A stretch of DNA of 64,000 nucleotides from Terebella lapidaria (lineage: Eukaryota > Annelida > Polychaeta > Terebellida > Terebellidae): contig OX424557.1 in the NCBI GenBank assembly GCA_949152475.1, positions 26,411,462 through 26,475,461 on the forward strand. Reading direction: 5' to 3'. The notes beneath the pieces were generated by a model. That model was not told the origin of the DNA, ran no database searches, and worked only from the letters and a program-made list of their open reading frames with translations. Shown one piece after another: positions 11,866-22,134 of this stretch. The stretch's first letter is position 1. Each line of letters opens with the position of its first letter. A program made the translations under genes and the position numbers.

Positions 11866-12802
11866 TTGTAGATCACGTGACCGTTCCTAACGAACGTTTC
11901 AGCGCGGCAGTTGCATGGTTTTGTTACATGTCTATACCTCGTTAGATATGAGATATAGGCTAATCAGTTACCAGAATTGGTTGTCAAAGTAACTATTATC
12001 GGAATATGTCCCATAGCAACCGTACCTTCTAGGCGCCCAATATGCTACGGGAAAGGAAAAAATGTGTACGAGATCACATTTTAACTTTTCACATTCACAC
12101 TTGAAATTTGCTTGTCAGTCCCGAATGACAGCCCCTCCATATAGCAATAACTACCGTCTCGTATAGAGCACTGGCGTTTTTAGAGGGGGCATGGCCGGCA
12201 CGTGCCCCCCACCCCCTTTCCACGAAGACGGTACCTTAACTTCTGCCCCTCTTCACAAAATTGGCACCGTTTTTTTTCTATTTCTTTCGCCTTTTCTGAA
12301 GTCAGACGTATCTGATTATCCACTATCGGGTAGGACTTGCTCAAGGTAGCATCCATGCATCCATGTTGTTCATGATCGGATAATGTCAGTTACAGCTACT
12401 ACAAAACAAAACAAGGGTTCCGACTCGCTTCGCCCTACCCCTCAACCCTTCCCCTAAATCCTGGATCCGCTCCTGGAATGTAACATCGTGCGTTGATTAT
12501 TAAAACTTGTGACAACATTTTGTCACAATAATTTATCGGATATGAAGATTGTGTTATTCTCATCACGCCTACTGTCTGGGACTCCCTGCCATATTTGTCT
12601 TTCTTTGCCGAGCTATCCCCCACCCAATCCCCTCCACGGAGTCGATTCCGACGTACCCTTTCTGGACATCAGTGCGCCCCTGTCCGGAAATCCTGTGTAC
12701 ACTGTACACCCTTGTCGAGCATGGTTGTCGTATATTTTGTATCATCAGGCAATGTGAGATAAGTGTGCAATAGTATTATAGGTTTGTAAGAAAACCCCAA
12801 GT
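11866..12802. other. intergenic DNA, no gene seen
   Basis: No exon was recognised. The segment near 12165-12480 (GGCGTTTTTAGAGGGGGCAT up to CCTGGATCCGCTCCTGG) resembles edges of dispersed repeats, because CCTGGATCCGCC recurs near 20202, but element ends could not be defined. Confidence 0.5.
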
Positions 12803-14110
12803 AAGGGGCCGGTCATTATTTACTGGGTGGGGGGGTTGGGTGGTTTTTCCGAGAAATGAGTTTTCAAAGTTTGACCCCCCACCGATATCGAAAACCAATC
12901 TATGACCCCCCCACCAAGATCCAAAATAAAAGTATGACCCCCCCCCCCCCAATCCCCATGTATGAATATAAGGCTATGCTTCACAATTTTAAGGCACCAG
13001 TATCATAATATATATGGTACTTAAATGCTTTTTACGCTTTATTTACATCTCTATTGAAACAATCGTGACTTTTGTCGCAAATTTATGATACTATAAGGTC
13101 AGTGAATATTATGATTTGTGCTCTTCGTGTATCCACCATTCCTTCGCTTCAAGTGTGAATGCCATACATACTATATATGGGCACTTAATTATGACAGGTG
13201 TTTGAGAGCAAAACCATTCTGTGTGGAAAGGTCCATGTCTTTTACATGGTGGTTTGTGATAGTCCTGAGGTTTTCGGGGAATATCCTCAGTGGGGTCATG
13301 TGTTGACAGAAGTTTGAGTGGAAAACCGGTCTGTGGTTCTGACATGCTAGTTCGGGTTCATCGGAAGGGATGATATGTTGCTCAGGGTGGTATGGACTGG
13401 TTGATCCGTGGTTTGTTTGTGACAGGACCCTGCTGATCTGGGCTTGTCCTTGCTGGCACCGTGTTCAGCTGTAGTGCTGCTCCGTTAGGTCCAAAGTTGA
13501 TTCTTGGTGACAATGTTTCAATCTGAGTGATGAGCGTTGATCAATGCACATCAGGGCTCAGAATTGCCACTTTTGGGTAGCCATAGGCTCATAACATTTC
13601 AGATTTGCTCCCAGGCAATACAACCCACGAGCCAATTGGCTGATGAAAATCTGTAAAGTAATTTTGAAATATGCTTCTAGGAGTCAATTGGCTCGTAAAA
13701 ATTGTTGAATAGGAGCGAAATAGGAGTCCTTTGGTTCCCGGAAGAAGTTTTTGAGCCCTTATGCACACGGATTGCGTCATATCTTGATGATGGTGTTCCT
13801 GGATGGTCCTCTGCAGGATCCGGTTTCAGTGAGATTATGGTTTTGACTGAAAATGTTATGAAATTCCATTGCGTACTCCATTCAGTCCATGTACTGATAT
13901 TGAGTGGATTGTTTCCACGCAATTATTTAACAATTTTACCATTCAGATTTTCTCAAAATAACTCAATTTCAAACTCCGACCCCCCAGTCCCATCACAAAA
14001 TAATAAAATGACCCCCCCCCTCCCCAATAATGTTGAAAATGAAAGTGTGACCCCCCCCCCCCAGTTTTTACCCCCCCCCCCCCACCTGTTAAATAATGAC
14101 CGGCCCCTAA
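12803..14110. mobile_element. TIR element with poly-C/G tracts, copy 1
   Basis: It starts AGGGGCCGGTCATTATTTA and ends with the inverse, TAAATAATGACCGGCCCCT, about 1.3 kb apart. The interior carries several (C)n/(G)n runs near the ends and no transposase frame. The same arrangement recurs at 18161-19753, including AGTTTTCAAAGTTTGACCCC and TTTGTGCTCTTCGTGT. The superfamily is not assigned because no convincing target-site duplication is visible. Confidence 0.85.
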
Positions 14111-14404
14111 ATTTTGATGATTAAAACAAGCTCCTCATGCAATGTCGTGAATACGCATTACATGTATAATAGCTAATGAGCTTCAAATTTTCAATACTAA
14201 AATCTTGAAAATTTAACAGAAAGTTGATAAAATCTGGAGAAAGAATTAACGAATGAAGATTTGAATACTCAAGATTCATTTTTACTTGAGTTGGCCTGTA
14301 ACCATTGCGAAATAGAGTTAAATACTTAGCTTTTACTTGGATACCAGTATCGTTATTGAATATAAATCTACTACTACGATAATGCATTAGACAATTGTGT
14401 ATAC

Positions 14405-14462
14405 CTGCCAATGCCTGGGACAAGCAAGTAGCTGCGATGATCAATCCGATGGTGGCCGCCAT
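14405..14462 (-). CDS. first exon encoding a signal peptide
   Basis: The minus strand ATG sits in good context (GACATGG) and encodes MAATIGLIIAATCLSQALA followed by a GT donor (GGCAG/GTATAC) in phase 1. This is a textbook signal-peptide exon. Its phase matches the acceptor of receptor exon 10582-10821, giving ...SQALA-V-ELVSGKS, so it may be an alternative distal first exon of the same gene. A different gene with unseen later exons is the other option, but no other phase-compatible minus-strand exon was found between 14.4 and 11.1 kb. Confidence 0.65.
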
Positions 14463-14553
14463 GTCTGTTGTTGACCAGGAAGTGATGCGGTGTCTCGCCA
14501 ATACTGGAGCCCGCTCACTCAGAGCTACATGTAACTCTCGCAAGGCTTGCTGA

Positions 14554-14562
14554 CTTTTTATA
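14554..14562 (-). promoter_or_regulatory. TATA box upstream of signal-peptide exon
   Basis: The minus strand reads TATAAAAAG 92 bp upstream of the ATG at 14462, leaving room for a short 5' UTR. It fits a core promoter for the distal first exon. Confidence 0.6.
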
Positions 14563-15323
14563 TTGAACTTGATGGCTCTCTTGTGCGTACTTTTATGAAC
14601 ACAACACCGTCACACTCCGTTGGGTAACCAGTGCACTTTTCATATTTAATGATATACGTACGATATATAAAATATATATTTTCACCACCCGTTGCTGTAC
14701 ATTGCGCAGAATATATTGGCTACATCCGTCAAATATTTGGGGCGGGAATATCACTCATATACTAGGACATGAACCAGCAAAACACGAACATGTGAAAATT
14801 TAAGAATTAATCTCAAATCTTAAGTATGAAAAGTAATATTGCGATACCACTCAGCATCTCGAAAATATGAGCGAAAAAAGGTGTGAACGATTTAGAAAAA
14901 TCAGAGTATTATTTGGATATATATATTTTTCATCTGTAATTTACCTATCGATACTATATACATAAACATGTCAATTGTTTCCCTCGATGAAACTCATCTA
15001 ACCCCAAAAACATGCTACAACTCAAACTGAAATACATTCTAACTTATACTCACACCCCAGGTAATTTTTTATCTCAAGAGACGAAAGTGTAGGATTTTGA
15101 TATTGTTGCGTATTGACCGGGGTAATCTGATACTTGGTGGAGAAACCGGAGGTAAGCTGTTTGACGATCCGGATGCTTGCATCCTTGTTCACTCCAAGCT
15201 ATTTTCTGTTCTCACTGAAACAGGAAAAAAACATTGAAGATCTAGTTAATGATGACAGATATCTCTGAAATAAAATCCACCCTGACGGCTACGATGAGGT
15301 GCGAGAAATACCAGATTGTTCGC

Positions 15324-15390
<67 letters not shown>

Positions 15391-15478
15391 CAGTGGGGTC
15401 ATGACCGATTCATTTTTGTTTTGATGCAAAGGGGTAGAATCTTCTCTTTTTAAACGAGCCTGAAAAAAACCCACTTAG
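14563..15478. repeat. intergenic DNA with (AAT)n microsatellite
   Basis: No gene was seen. A (AAT)n tract of about 21 repeats spans roughly 15325-15388, and the poly-Tyr frame over it is an artefact of the microsatellite. Confidence 0.8.
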
Positions 15479-16094
15479 TACGGAAGCTCATATTCGCCAC
15501 ATAGAGGAACGCAAAATATTTTTAAAGCGTTATAACGCTCTAATTACAGTGTAAACGCTGTAATACAGCGTTATAACGCTCTAATTCACAGCGTTATAAC
15601 GCTCTAGTTTAGAGCGTTATTGCGCTCTAAATTGAACCGTTCATCTTCCTATCATATTTCCATTGTCGTGATTTGTAAAAAAACATATCTAGATCAGAGT
15701 AATTTTGAGATTTCCCTACATATGATTGAGCTGATGAACCAGCAGGTCCGATGATGTCTCTTGCAGTGTAATTTAGAGCGTTATTACGCTGTAAATTAGA
15801 GCGTTATTACACTATAATTACAGTGTTATAACGCTCTAATTACAGCGTTATTACGCTGTATTAGAGCGTTATTACGCTGTAATTTAGGCGTAATAACGCT
15901 GTAATTTGAGCGTAATAATGCTGTAATTAGAGCGTTATTATGCTGTAAATTACAGCGTTATAACGCTCTAATACAGCGTAATATCGCTTAAATTACAGCG
16001 TAATAACGCTCTAATACAGCGTAATAACGCTGTAATTACGCTGTAAATTAAAGCGTAATTACGCTATAAATCAGAGCGAATATGAGCCACCGTA
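15479..16094. mobile_element. foldback-type element built of palindromic repeats
   Basis: Ends are inverted: TACGGAAGCTCATATTCGC at the left and GCGAATATGAGCCACCGTA at the right, flanked by CTTAG/CTTAC, a possible imperfect target-site duplication. The interior has two blocks (about 15523-15635 and 15768-16078) of short units such as AGCGTTATAACGCT (a perfect 14-bp palindrome), GCGTTATTACGC and GCGTAATAACGC joined by CTAATTACA or CTGTAAATTA. The ~130 bp between them is non-repetitive. No protein is encoded. Confidence 0.8.
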
Positions 16095-16439
16095 CTTACG
16101 TACTATATTCGTCGAATACATCATATGAAGCCTGTCCGGATCGTGCACATGTCAGTAAAAATAAACGGTTTTGGAGCCGCCGTTGTCGCGGGTTGGACGG
16201 AGTACTCGCGGTCCGCGTGATTGTGGGAAAGATGGTCAGACATCCATAGTGTTTTATAATATAATCTGAGGTGGACGTGTTGGTCCGTTTAGTTTATAAT
16301 GATAGCTTATTGAGTCATTTCGGTAGAAAAGCCTTGAGAACAACTCAACGGATAATCTTCAAATTGTCATCACTGCTCAGACATATTAGGCCTATATGTA
16401 AACGTTTTGTATAATTTTGGAGCCGAATCCGAGGTTCGT
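16095..16439. other. spacer, no gene seen
   Basis: No gene or RNA was recognised. Two stretches contain TTTGGAGCCG (about 16170 and 16420), which may mark a diverged repeat leading into the next array. Confidence 0.4.
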
Positions 16440-17960
16440 GACGTCCTAGAGGATGGAATGGATATTAATTTTTGGACAAAAATTTTCAGGCAATGACTGC
16501 GTGGTTGTCAACATTCCACCAGAATAGAACCCTATCGATTTTGGGGTTAATATGACAAACGATCTTTGACCTTGTGCTCGAAGAATTTTTGCCGAGTCAT
16601 TTTTGACGCTTCCTCGGACACGGTGCGTCGTAGAGAAAAAACTGATTATATTTTCGGACTCGCCGCCCTAGACTAACATACTTTCCGCATATTAGGGATG
16701 AATCTTGACCTTTTTCGTGAACTTTTTTTCTCGTCTATTTCTCGATCGAAATCGGTGCGTTTTAGAGTGAAAGGGGCGTTATTTTCGGAGTCGTCACACT
16801 GAACAAAAATGTGTAAGTGGTATTAGGGATGAACTTTGACCTTTCTGTGATTTTTTGCTTGTCGGCATTTTCCATTTTACAATGAAATTTCAAAAACGGT
16901 GCATCTTAGATCCAAATGGACGTTATTTTCAGACTCACAGTAGATTATTATGTCCTAAGGGGGTATTTTAGGGATGAACTTTGATATTGACCTAAACCTT
17001 TTTCCTTAGTCGGCAATTTTCATTTTTGTCAATAATTCGGAAACGGTGAGTCGTAGAGCGAAACGGACGTAAATTTCAGACCTCACACTAGACAAATACG
17101 TATAGGGGTATTAGAGATGTACTTTGACTTTGACATGAAAATTTTTGCTCTGTAGTTTTCATTATATGTCGATATCTCCTAACTGGTGCATCATAGAGCC
17201 AACCGGACGTTACTTTCAGACTCGTCACACCGGACAAACATGTCATTTGTTACAGATGAACTTGACCTTGACCTGTAATATTTTGCATAGTCGTAATTGT
17301 CATGTTTTGTTGATATCTCCGAACAGGTGTGTTGTAGAGTGGAACGGATGTTATTTCCAGACTCGTCACACTAGACGAACATGTCTTAGGGATATGGATG
17401 AACTTTGACCTTAAACTGAAATATTTTGCTGAGTTGGCAATTGTCATTTTCATCAGTATCTCGTAAATGGTGCGTCGTAGAGCAAAACGGCCGTTCTTAT
17501 AGGCTCGCTACCCTAGACGAACATGTTTAGGGATGAGCCTTAACCTGATTTTTTTCGCTTATTCAAATTTTTTTGTCGATATCTCTGAACTGGTGCGTCG
17601 TAGAGCAACACGGACGTTATTTTCAGACTCGTCACCCGAGACAAAATGTCTTGGGGAACTTTGACCTTGACCTGAACTCTTTTTGCTGAGTCGGCATATT
17701 TCGGGAAACGGTGTATCGTAGAGCGAGATGGACATACTTTCGGACTCGTCGATCAAGACAATCATGTCTAAGGGGTAGGAATTGACCTTGACCTTCGCTG
17801 AGTCAGCATTGCTTTAATGTTGTAGAGTGAATCGGATATTATTTTCAGACTCGTTGTCCTGGACAAACATGTTTTAGGGACGATCTATTCTGTGACTTAG
17901 ACATGAAATCTTTTTACTGAGTATTGTATTAGCGATGAAGTTTGACATTGATATTATTTC
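16440..17960. repeat. diverged ~130-145 bp tandem repeat array
   Basis: Repeated landmarks appear in order in every unit: GTGCGTCGTAGAGC, GGACGTTATTTTCAGACTCG, GACAAACATGTC, GGGATGAACTTTGACC, GCTGAGTCGGCA, then TCGATATCTC. About ten units are readable with substantial divergence. One and a half related units reappear at about 38130-38320 inside the large repeat cluster, so this is a dispersed family. Units carry TTGACCTTGACCT, tandem AGGTCA-type half-sites on the minus strand. Confidence 0.85.
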
Positions 17961-18160
17961 TTTCCGACTAAAAGGGTATGGTCTTCATAATAATGTATAC
18001 TATGTTGATTTCCAAAACTTAAACTTCGACAATGATTATTCTTTTCATGGAATCATGTTCTATTGATTTCCAAATGGGGGGGGGGGGGGGGGGTCATTGA
18101 AATCTCCAGATTAATCCGATTTTTAAGGTCCATTGAAACCGTTAGGTTATTTGCCGGAGT

Positions 18161-18198
18161 TAGGGGCCGGTCATTATTAATTGTGTGTGTGTAGGTGT

Positions 18199-18230
<32 letters not shown>

Positions 18231-19753
18231 GGGGGGGTTGGATGGATTTTTCGAAAAATGAGTTTTCGAAGTTTGACCCCCCATCGATATCGAAATCCAA
18301 TCTATGACCCCCCCCCCCCCCAACCAAGATCCAAAATAAAAGTATGACCCTCCACCCTAATCCCATGTAAGGCTATGATTCACAATTGATGACAATTATA
18401 AGGTGCCAGCATTTGTGCTCTTCGTGTAGGCCTATCCACCATTCCATTGCTTCACGTAAATGCAATTACAACTTGTTGCAATTATTATTTGTGTATGTAT
18501 ATTATATGGGTATGGTCATGAAAACACTTTATTTGGTGTTTGAGGGCCAAAAACAGATTTACCCCCTCCCTCCGACATTCATATCCAGGATCACTTTCCC
18601 AAAAATACTAGCATTTTCTTTTTCACTACACAGCCCATCATTTACGAGCGCTCTTGAAACACTCGAGACCTAGGTCAGAGGTCAATCAGTTCATTCGTTG
18701 ATTCTGAAATTTTTGATGGAATGAAAAAAAATGTATGAAAACCATCGCTATGTAAACCATTGAAAACTGATTTCTTCCTTACGGACTAACTGGACACCAG
18801 AGCGAACCCGGGAAAAATAGAGGAATCCTCCACATATCATTGATGAGCAGGGGAAGACTTGCTGGCACCGTGTTCAGCTGCTGCTCCGTTGGGTCCAAAG
18901 TTGATCCTTGGTGACAATGTTTCAGTCTGAGTTATGAGCGTTTGTTGATCAATGTACACGGATTGCGACATCTCTTGATGCTGGGTGTTCCTGGATGGTC
19001 CTTTGCAAGATCCGGCGGGATTCTAGTTTTACAGGATTATAGTTTTATAATTCCAGCGGGATTTTAGGTACTGATATTGTACGGAAGAGGATTAGGGCCA
19101 CCAAACTAAAAGTTTTTTTTTCTATTTGTCGACTTACGTAACTCGATATATCGACTTACGTAACTCGATAAATCGATTTATGTAACTCGATAAATCGACT
19201 TACGTTCCGGATAACGTTACGAATATACATCATTCCATGTTTAATATCTAAATAATTTAAAAAAATTATACCAATTTGCATCCATGAACATGTTGCATTG
19301 TTTGAAGAGATATGATATGATAACTTCAGTATAGTTTTTATTTCGGTAGTTTGTTCTGTATTATTCGATATTTAACGTCATAATGGTCGATCATATAATC
19401 CTACTCAATATAGTGTTCAATATAAATAATGTGACTCTAAGCATATTTCCAGTTTACTTGAACTTTAAATGCTTAAGACATAAGTCGATTTATCGAGATA
19501 ATAAGTCGATTTATCGAGATATTAAGTCGATTTATCGAGAAAATTAACTCGATTTATCGAGATGTTTCCACCTAATTATTTGACCATTTTACCATTCAGA
19601 TTTTCGTGAAATAACTCAATTTCAAAGTCCAACCCCCAGTCCCATCGAAATAAAAGTATGAAATAACGTTGAAAATGAAAGTGAGTAGCTTTCATTTTCA
19701 ATACTACCCCCCCCCCCCTGCCCCCCTCCACCTGATAAATAATGACTGGCCCC
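18161..19753. mobile_element. TIR element with poly-C/G tracts, copy 2, interrupted
   Basis: It starts TAGGGGCCGGTCATTATTAA and ends AATAATGACTGGCCCC, the same family as 12803-14110. Long G runs occur near 18076 (outside) and 18211-18228 (inside). Compared with copy 1 it has an extra segment of about 480 bp at 19080-19563, which explains its greater length. Confidence 0.8.
19080..19563. mobile_element. foldback element nested in the TIR element
   Basis: Copy 1 of the host element reads ...ACTGATATTG then GTTTCCAC with only a few bases between, while here ~480 bp intervene. The insert has tandem terminal repeats: CGACTTACGTAACTCGATAA about three times at the left (19127-19206) and TAAGTCGATTTATCGAG three or four times at the right (19488-19562), inverted relative to each other. 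The middle is AT-rich and non-coding. Confidence 0.7.
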
Positions 19754-20533
19754 TTTTTTTGCTCTATCTGTTTTTCGAGGGTTGGGTGCTGATGTCGAAA
19801 CACAGTGGGGTGCCTTCTAACTTCCGAAGTCGCGGGTGCCTATTTTGCAGTTTGGAGCAAGGCGGGTGCTTTGAAATATCAGGTAGGGTACAGGGGCGGG
19901 CCAAGGATTGTGTGTTAGGGGAGAATTTGATTTTTTTAGCGGAAGATAAGGGGTGGGGGCATGAGTCAAACGAAGGGAGACGATCATGGTCGGTCTGGGG
20001 GCTTGGGGCGCCGTGAGTGAGTTTTATATATAAACTTTTTTGTATAATGGGATAGGGGCCTTCTTTAATGGAAAAATTCGAAAAAAAATTTTGTCTCTCA
20101 GCTCACTTTTGAGGTGTATAAATCAACGCCGTGCCGTGACGCAGCTCTGTCCCAATCGTCAATTTCAGGGGGAAGGGTCCAATTTTATGGGGAGCGCCCT
20201 ACCTGGATCCGCCTATATGGTAGGTGGTCTCTTGTGCCGTTGATTGATAGCCTTCTGTTCCACACCAAACTGCGAGTTCTGGAGGGCGGGAATCTTCAGG
20301 TTCACTCGACCTTCTTTCACGAGTCATTGTCACGCTGATCTTTAGTTTTCTTGGACATGGACTAGCGCAATGTTGCTCAGTGTTATCTCTCGCGTGTCTG
20401 AATATATTTGCCTATCTGAATATATTTGTTATCAATATAAACTACCTAGGTTATGATGTCACATGCGTGCAAAGATTTGTGAAAATATTGGTCATATCTG
20501 AAGTCAGGGTCCCAAGAGGGTTTTGCTCTCTTT
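19754..20533. other. intergenic DNA, no gene seen
   Basis: Open frames here have no splice signals or recognisable domains. CCTGGATCCGCC near 20202 resembles a motif at 12450 and may be the edge of a dispersed repeat. Confidence 0.45.
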
Positions 20534-21272
20534 TTAAGTTACCGAATGGTCATGTATGGTCCGATACTACCTATTGCCAATGCGTTGCTTTCGTCATCTG
20601 TCGTCCGTCAACATTTTTATCTTTGAAGTTTACGGGCGAATATTTCTGGAGTTTTGCACAGAAATGCCTAATAATATTCCAAGGGGCGGTACGTTTTAGT
20701 TATTTTTATTTTCGTAATATTTTCAAAATGGCGGCCATATTCAAAGAAAAATGGCCAATTTCTGACTTTGGCGGCCATTTTCTCAAAAACTGTTTGAACA
20801 GTTTTGAGATTTTTGTTTGAAAAGATTCCTCTTATGTATATTCGTGATATTTTCGTATGTATCTTCGTATAATTTTTGGTTCCCTTGAATTACTGATCTG
20901 TGCGTGGCGGCCATTTTGATTTTTGGACAGGTCGAAAAATTCTTTCGCCCCAAATCAAGTCACTATTCGTTTTGAGTCATTCCAGCCAAAAAAAAAATTG
21001 TTTTCCCGTTACGAAATTCTTTGGACTTTTTCCTTCAAGGTGGGAGCTGTAGGCAGTAAACTCCTTGAACACTTCAAGATAGAGCTTATATTCACATTCA
21101 AATGGGATATCATATATGGCGAATACTTGTGTACGGGACTACGGATGAACTTGAATTTGACCTTCAATGACCTTGACAGGTCAAAACAGCACTTTTGATA
21201 GAAAAGATTGTGGTTTACACCAAACATTTCTCCGGTAACCTTAGCTGGCCTCTTGATAATTTTTCTCTAGCT
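20534..21272. mobile_element. solo hairpin-ended (Helentron/pearl-like) element
   Basis: A diverged copy of the family that fills 30.4-41.1 kb. After a T-run it begins AAGTTACCGAATGG...GGTCCGATACTACC, then GCGTTGC...CGTCCGTC, then ACATTTTTATCTTTGAAGT, AAAATGGCGGCC and CTTTGGCGGCCATTTTCTCA. It ends TCCGGTAACCTTAGCTGGCC followed by T-rich DNA. Only remnants of the tandem core are present (TGACCTTCAATGACCTTGA). No protein is encoded. Confidence 0.75.
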
Positions 21273-21716
21273 ATTCCATCATCGTTACATTGATTTTTTT
21301 TATCGTATTAATTGATGGAATGTTTCAAAATTTCAGAATGTTTTTTTTTTGTAATGTGATACCATGTCATAGCCCTCGCAAACAAATCTTTTAGAATTTA
21401 ATTTGTTTAAGATTTGAAAATCGCCCGTTTACTCTATATGAGAATAGGCCTAGGTAGCCTTCTGTGCAGCCTTATTATAGTGTCGAACTGTCGATTGTAT
21501 GAGCTCCTTTTGATAATGTGACTTCGAATTAGGGCATTCTCTATATACTTAGTAAATTGTTCATAGATTTGCAATAGGTCTACTCTAATTTTGTGTGTAG
21601 GGATAAAATACATCGAACTGAAAGGAGACAACAAATTGGCGGCAATTGACAAGACAACGCTGCCACCTATTGAGTATGCATAGGTTTGATTTTAATCGCG
21701 AGATGGCGCCACCACG

Positions 21717-21743
21717 CACCTGTCGCAGGTGTGATCTCACCTG
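21717..21743. promoter_or_regulatory. E-box cluster upstream of GIPC
   Basis: CACCTG-TCG-CAGGTG forms an inverted pair of E-boxes, followed by another CACCTG seven bases on: three CANNTG sites of the Snail/ZEB/E-protein type in 27 bp. They lie about 0.4 kb before the GIPC start codon and near the likely 5' UTR exon ending AAGTG/GTGAGT at about 21808. A matching acceptor, TTCTAACTTCACAG, ends at 22061. Confidence 0.45.
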
Positions 21744-22134
21744 GCTGCAGCCAATCAACGTCAATCAGACAAGAGTGGCTAAGTCGGACTTTGACATCTG
21801 TCAAGTGGTGAGTATTTCGCTGTATCTTGTTGTTTAGTGTGTATTGTATACGCCGAATCCTCAATGTTTCGCCTGGCAAGCAAGACAGTAACGTAAAAAG
21901 ATGGATAATATCTACGAAGGAAAGAAGAAAAAGGTAGAGTATTGACAAATATCTCTGGTGGATGTCGTCGTTGTGGTGTTCCCAAAGTCCTCACGGTCTG
22001 TCCCCGGAAGTAACCTTTATGAGTAATTTTGCTGCCTTATCACACTGTTCTAACTTCACAGTGCTGTGGCCAATCAGCACGGCGGATTAACGCGATTTAC
22101 TGTCATTTCCCTAAAGTCACAGGTATTCCGAAAG

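Noticed and set aside
11452-11876. Arg/Lys/Ser-rich minus-strand frames of 102-120 codons
   Set aside because: They are produced by a 15-bp (in-frame) repeat and have no start context, splice sites or domain.
14121-14543. 140-codon minus-strand frame as one continuous gene
   Set aside because: The supported part is only the signal-peptide exon 14405-14462 ending in a donor; the rest reads into intron and 5' UTR.
15289-15474. Frame with a poly-Tyr run
   Set aside because: Translation of an (AAT)n microsatellite.
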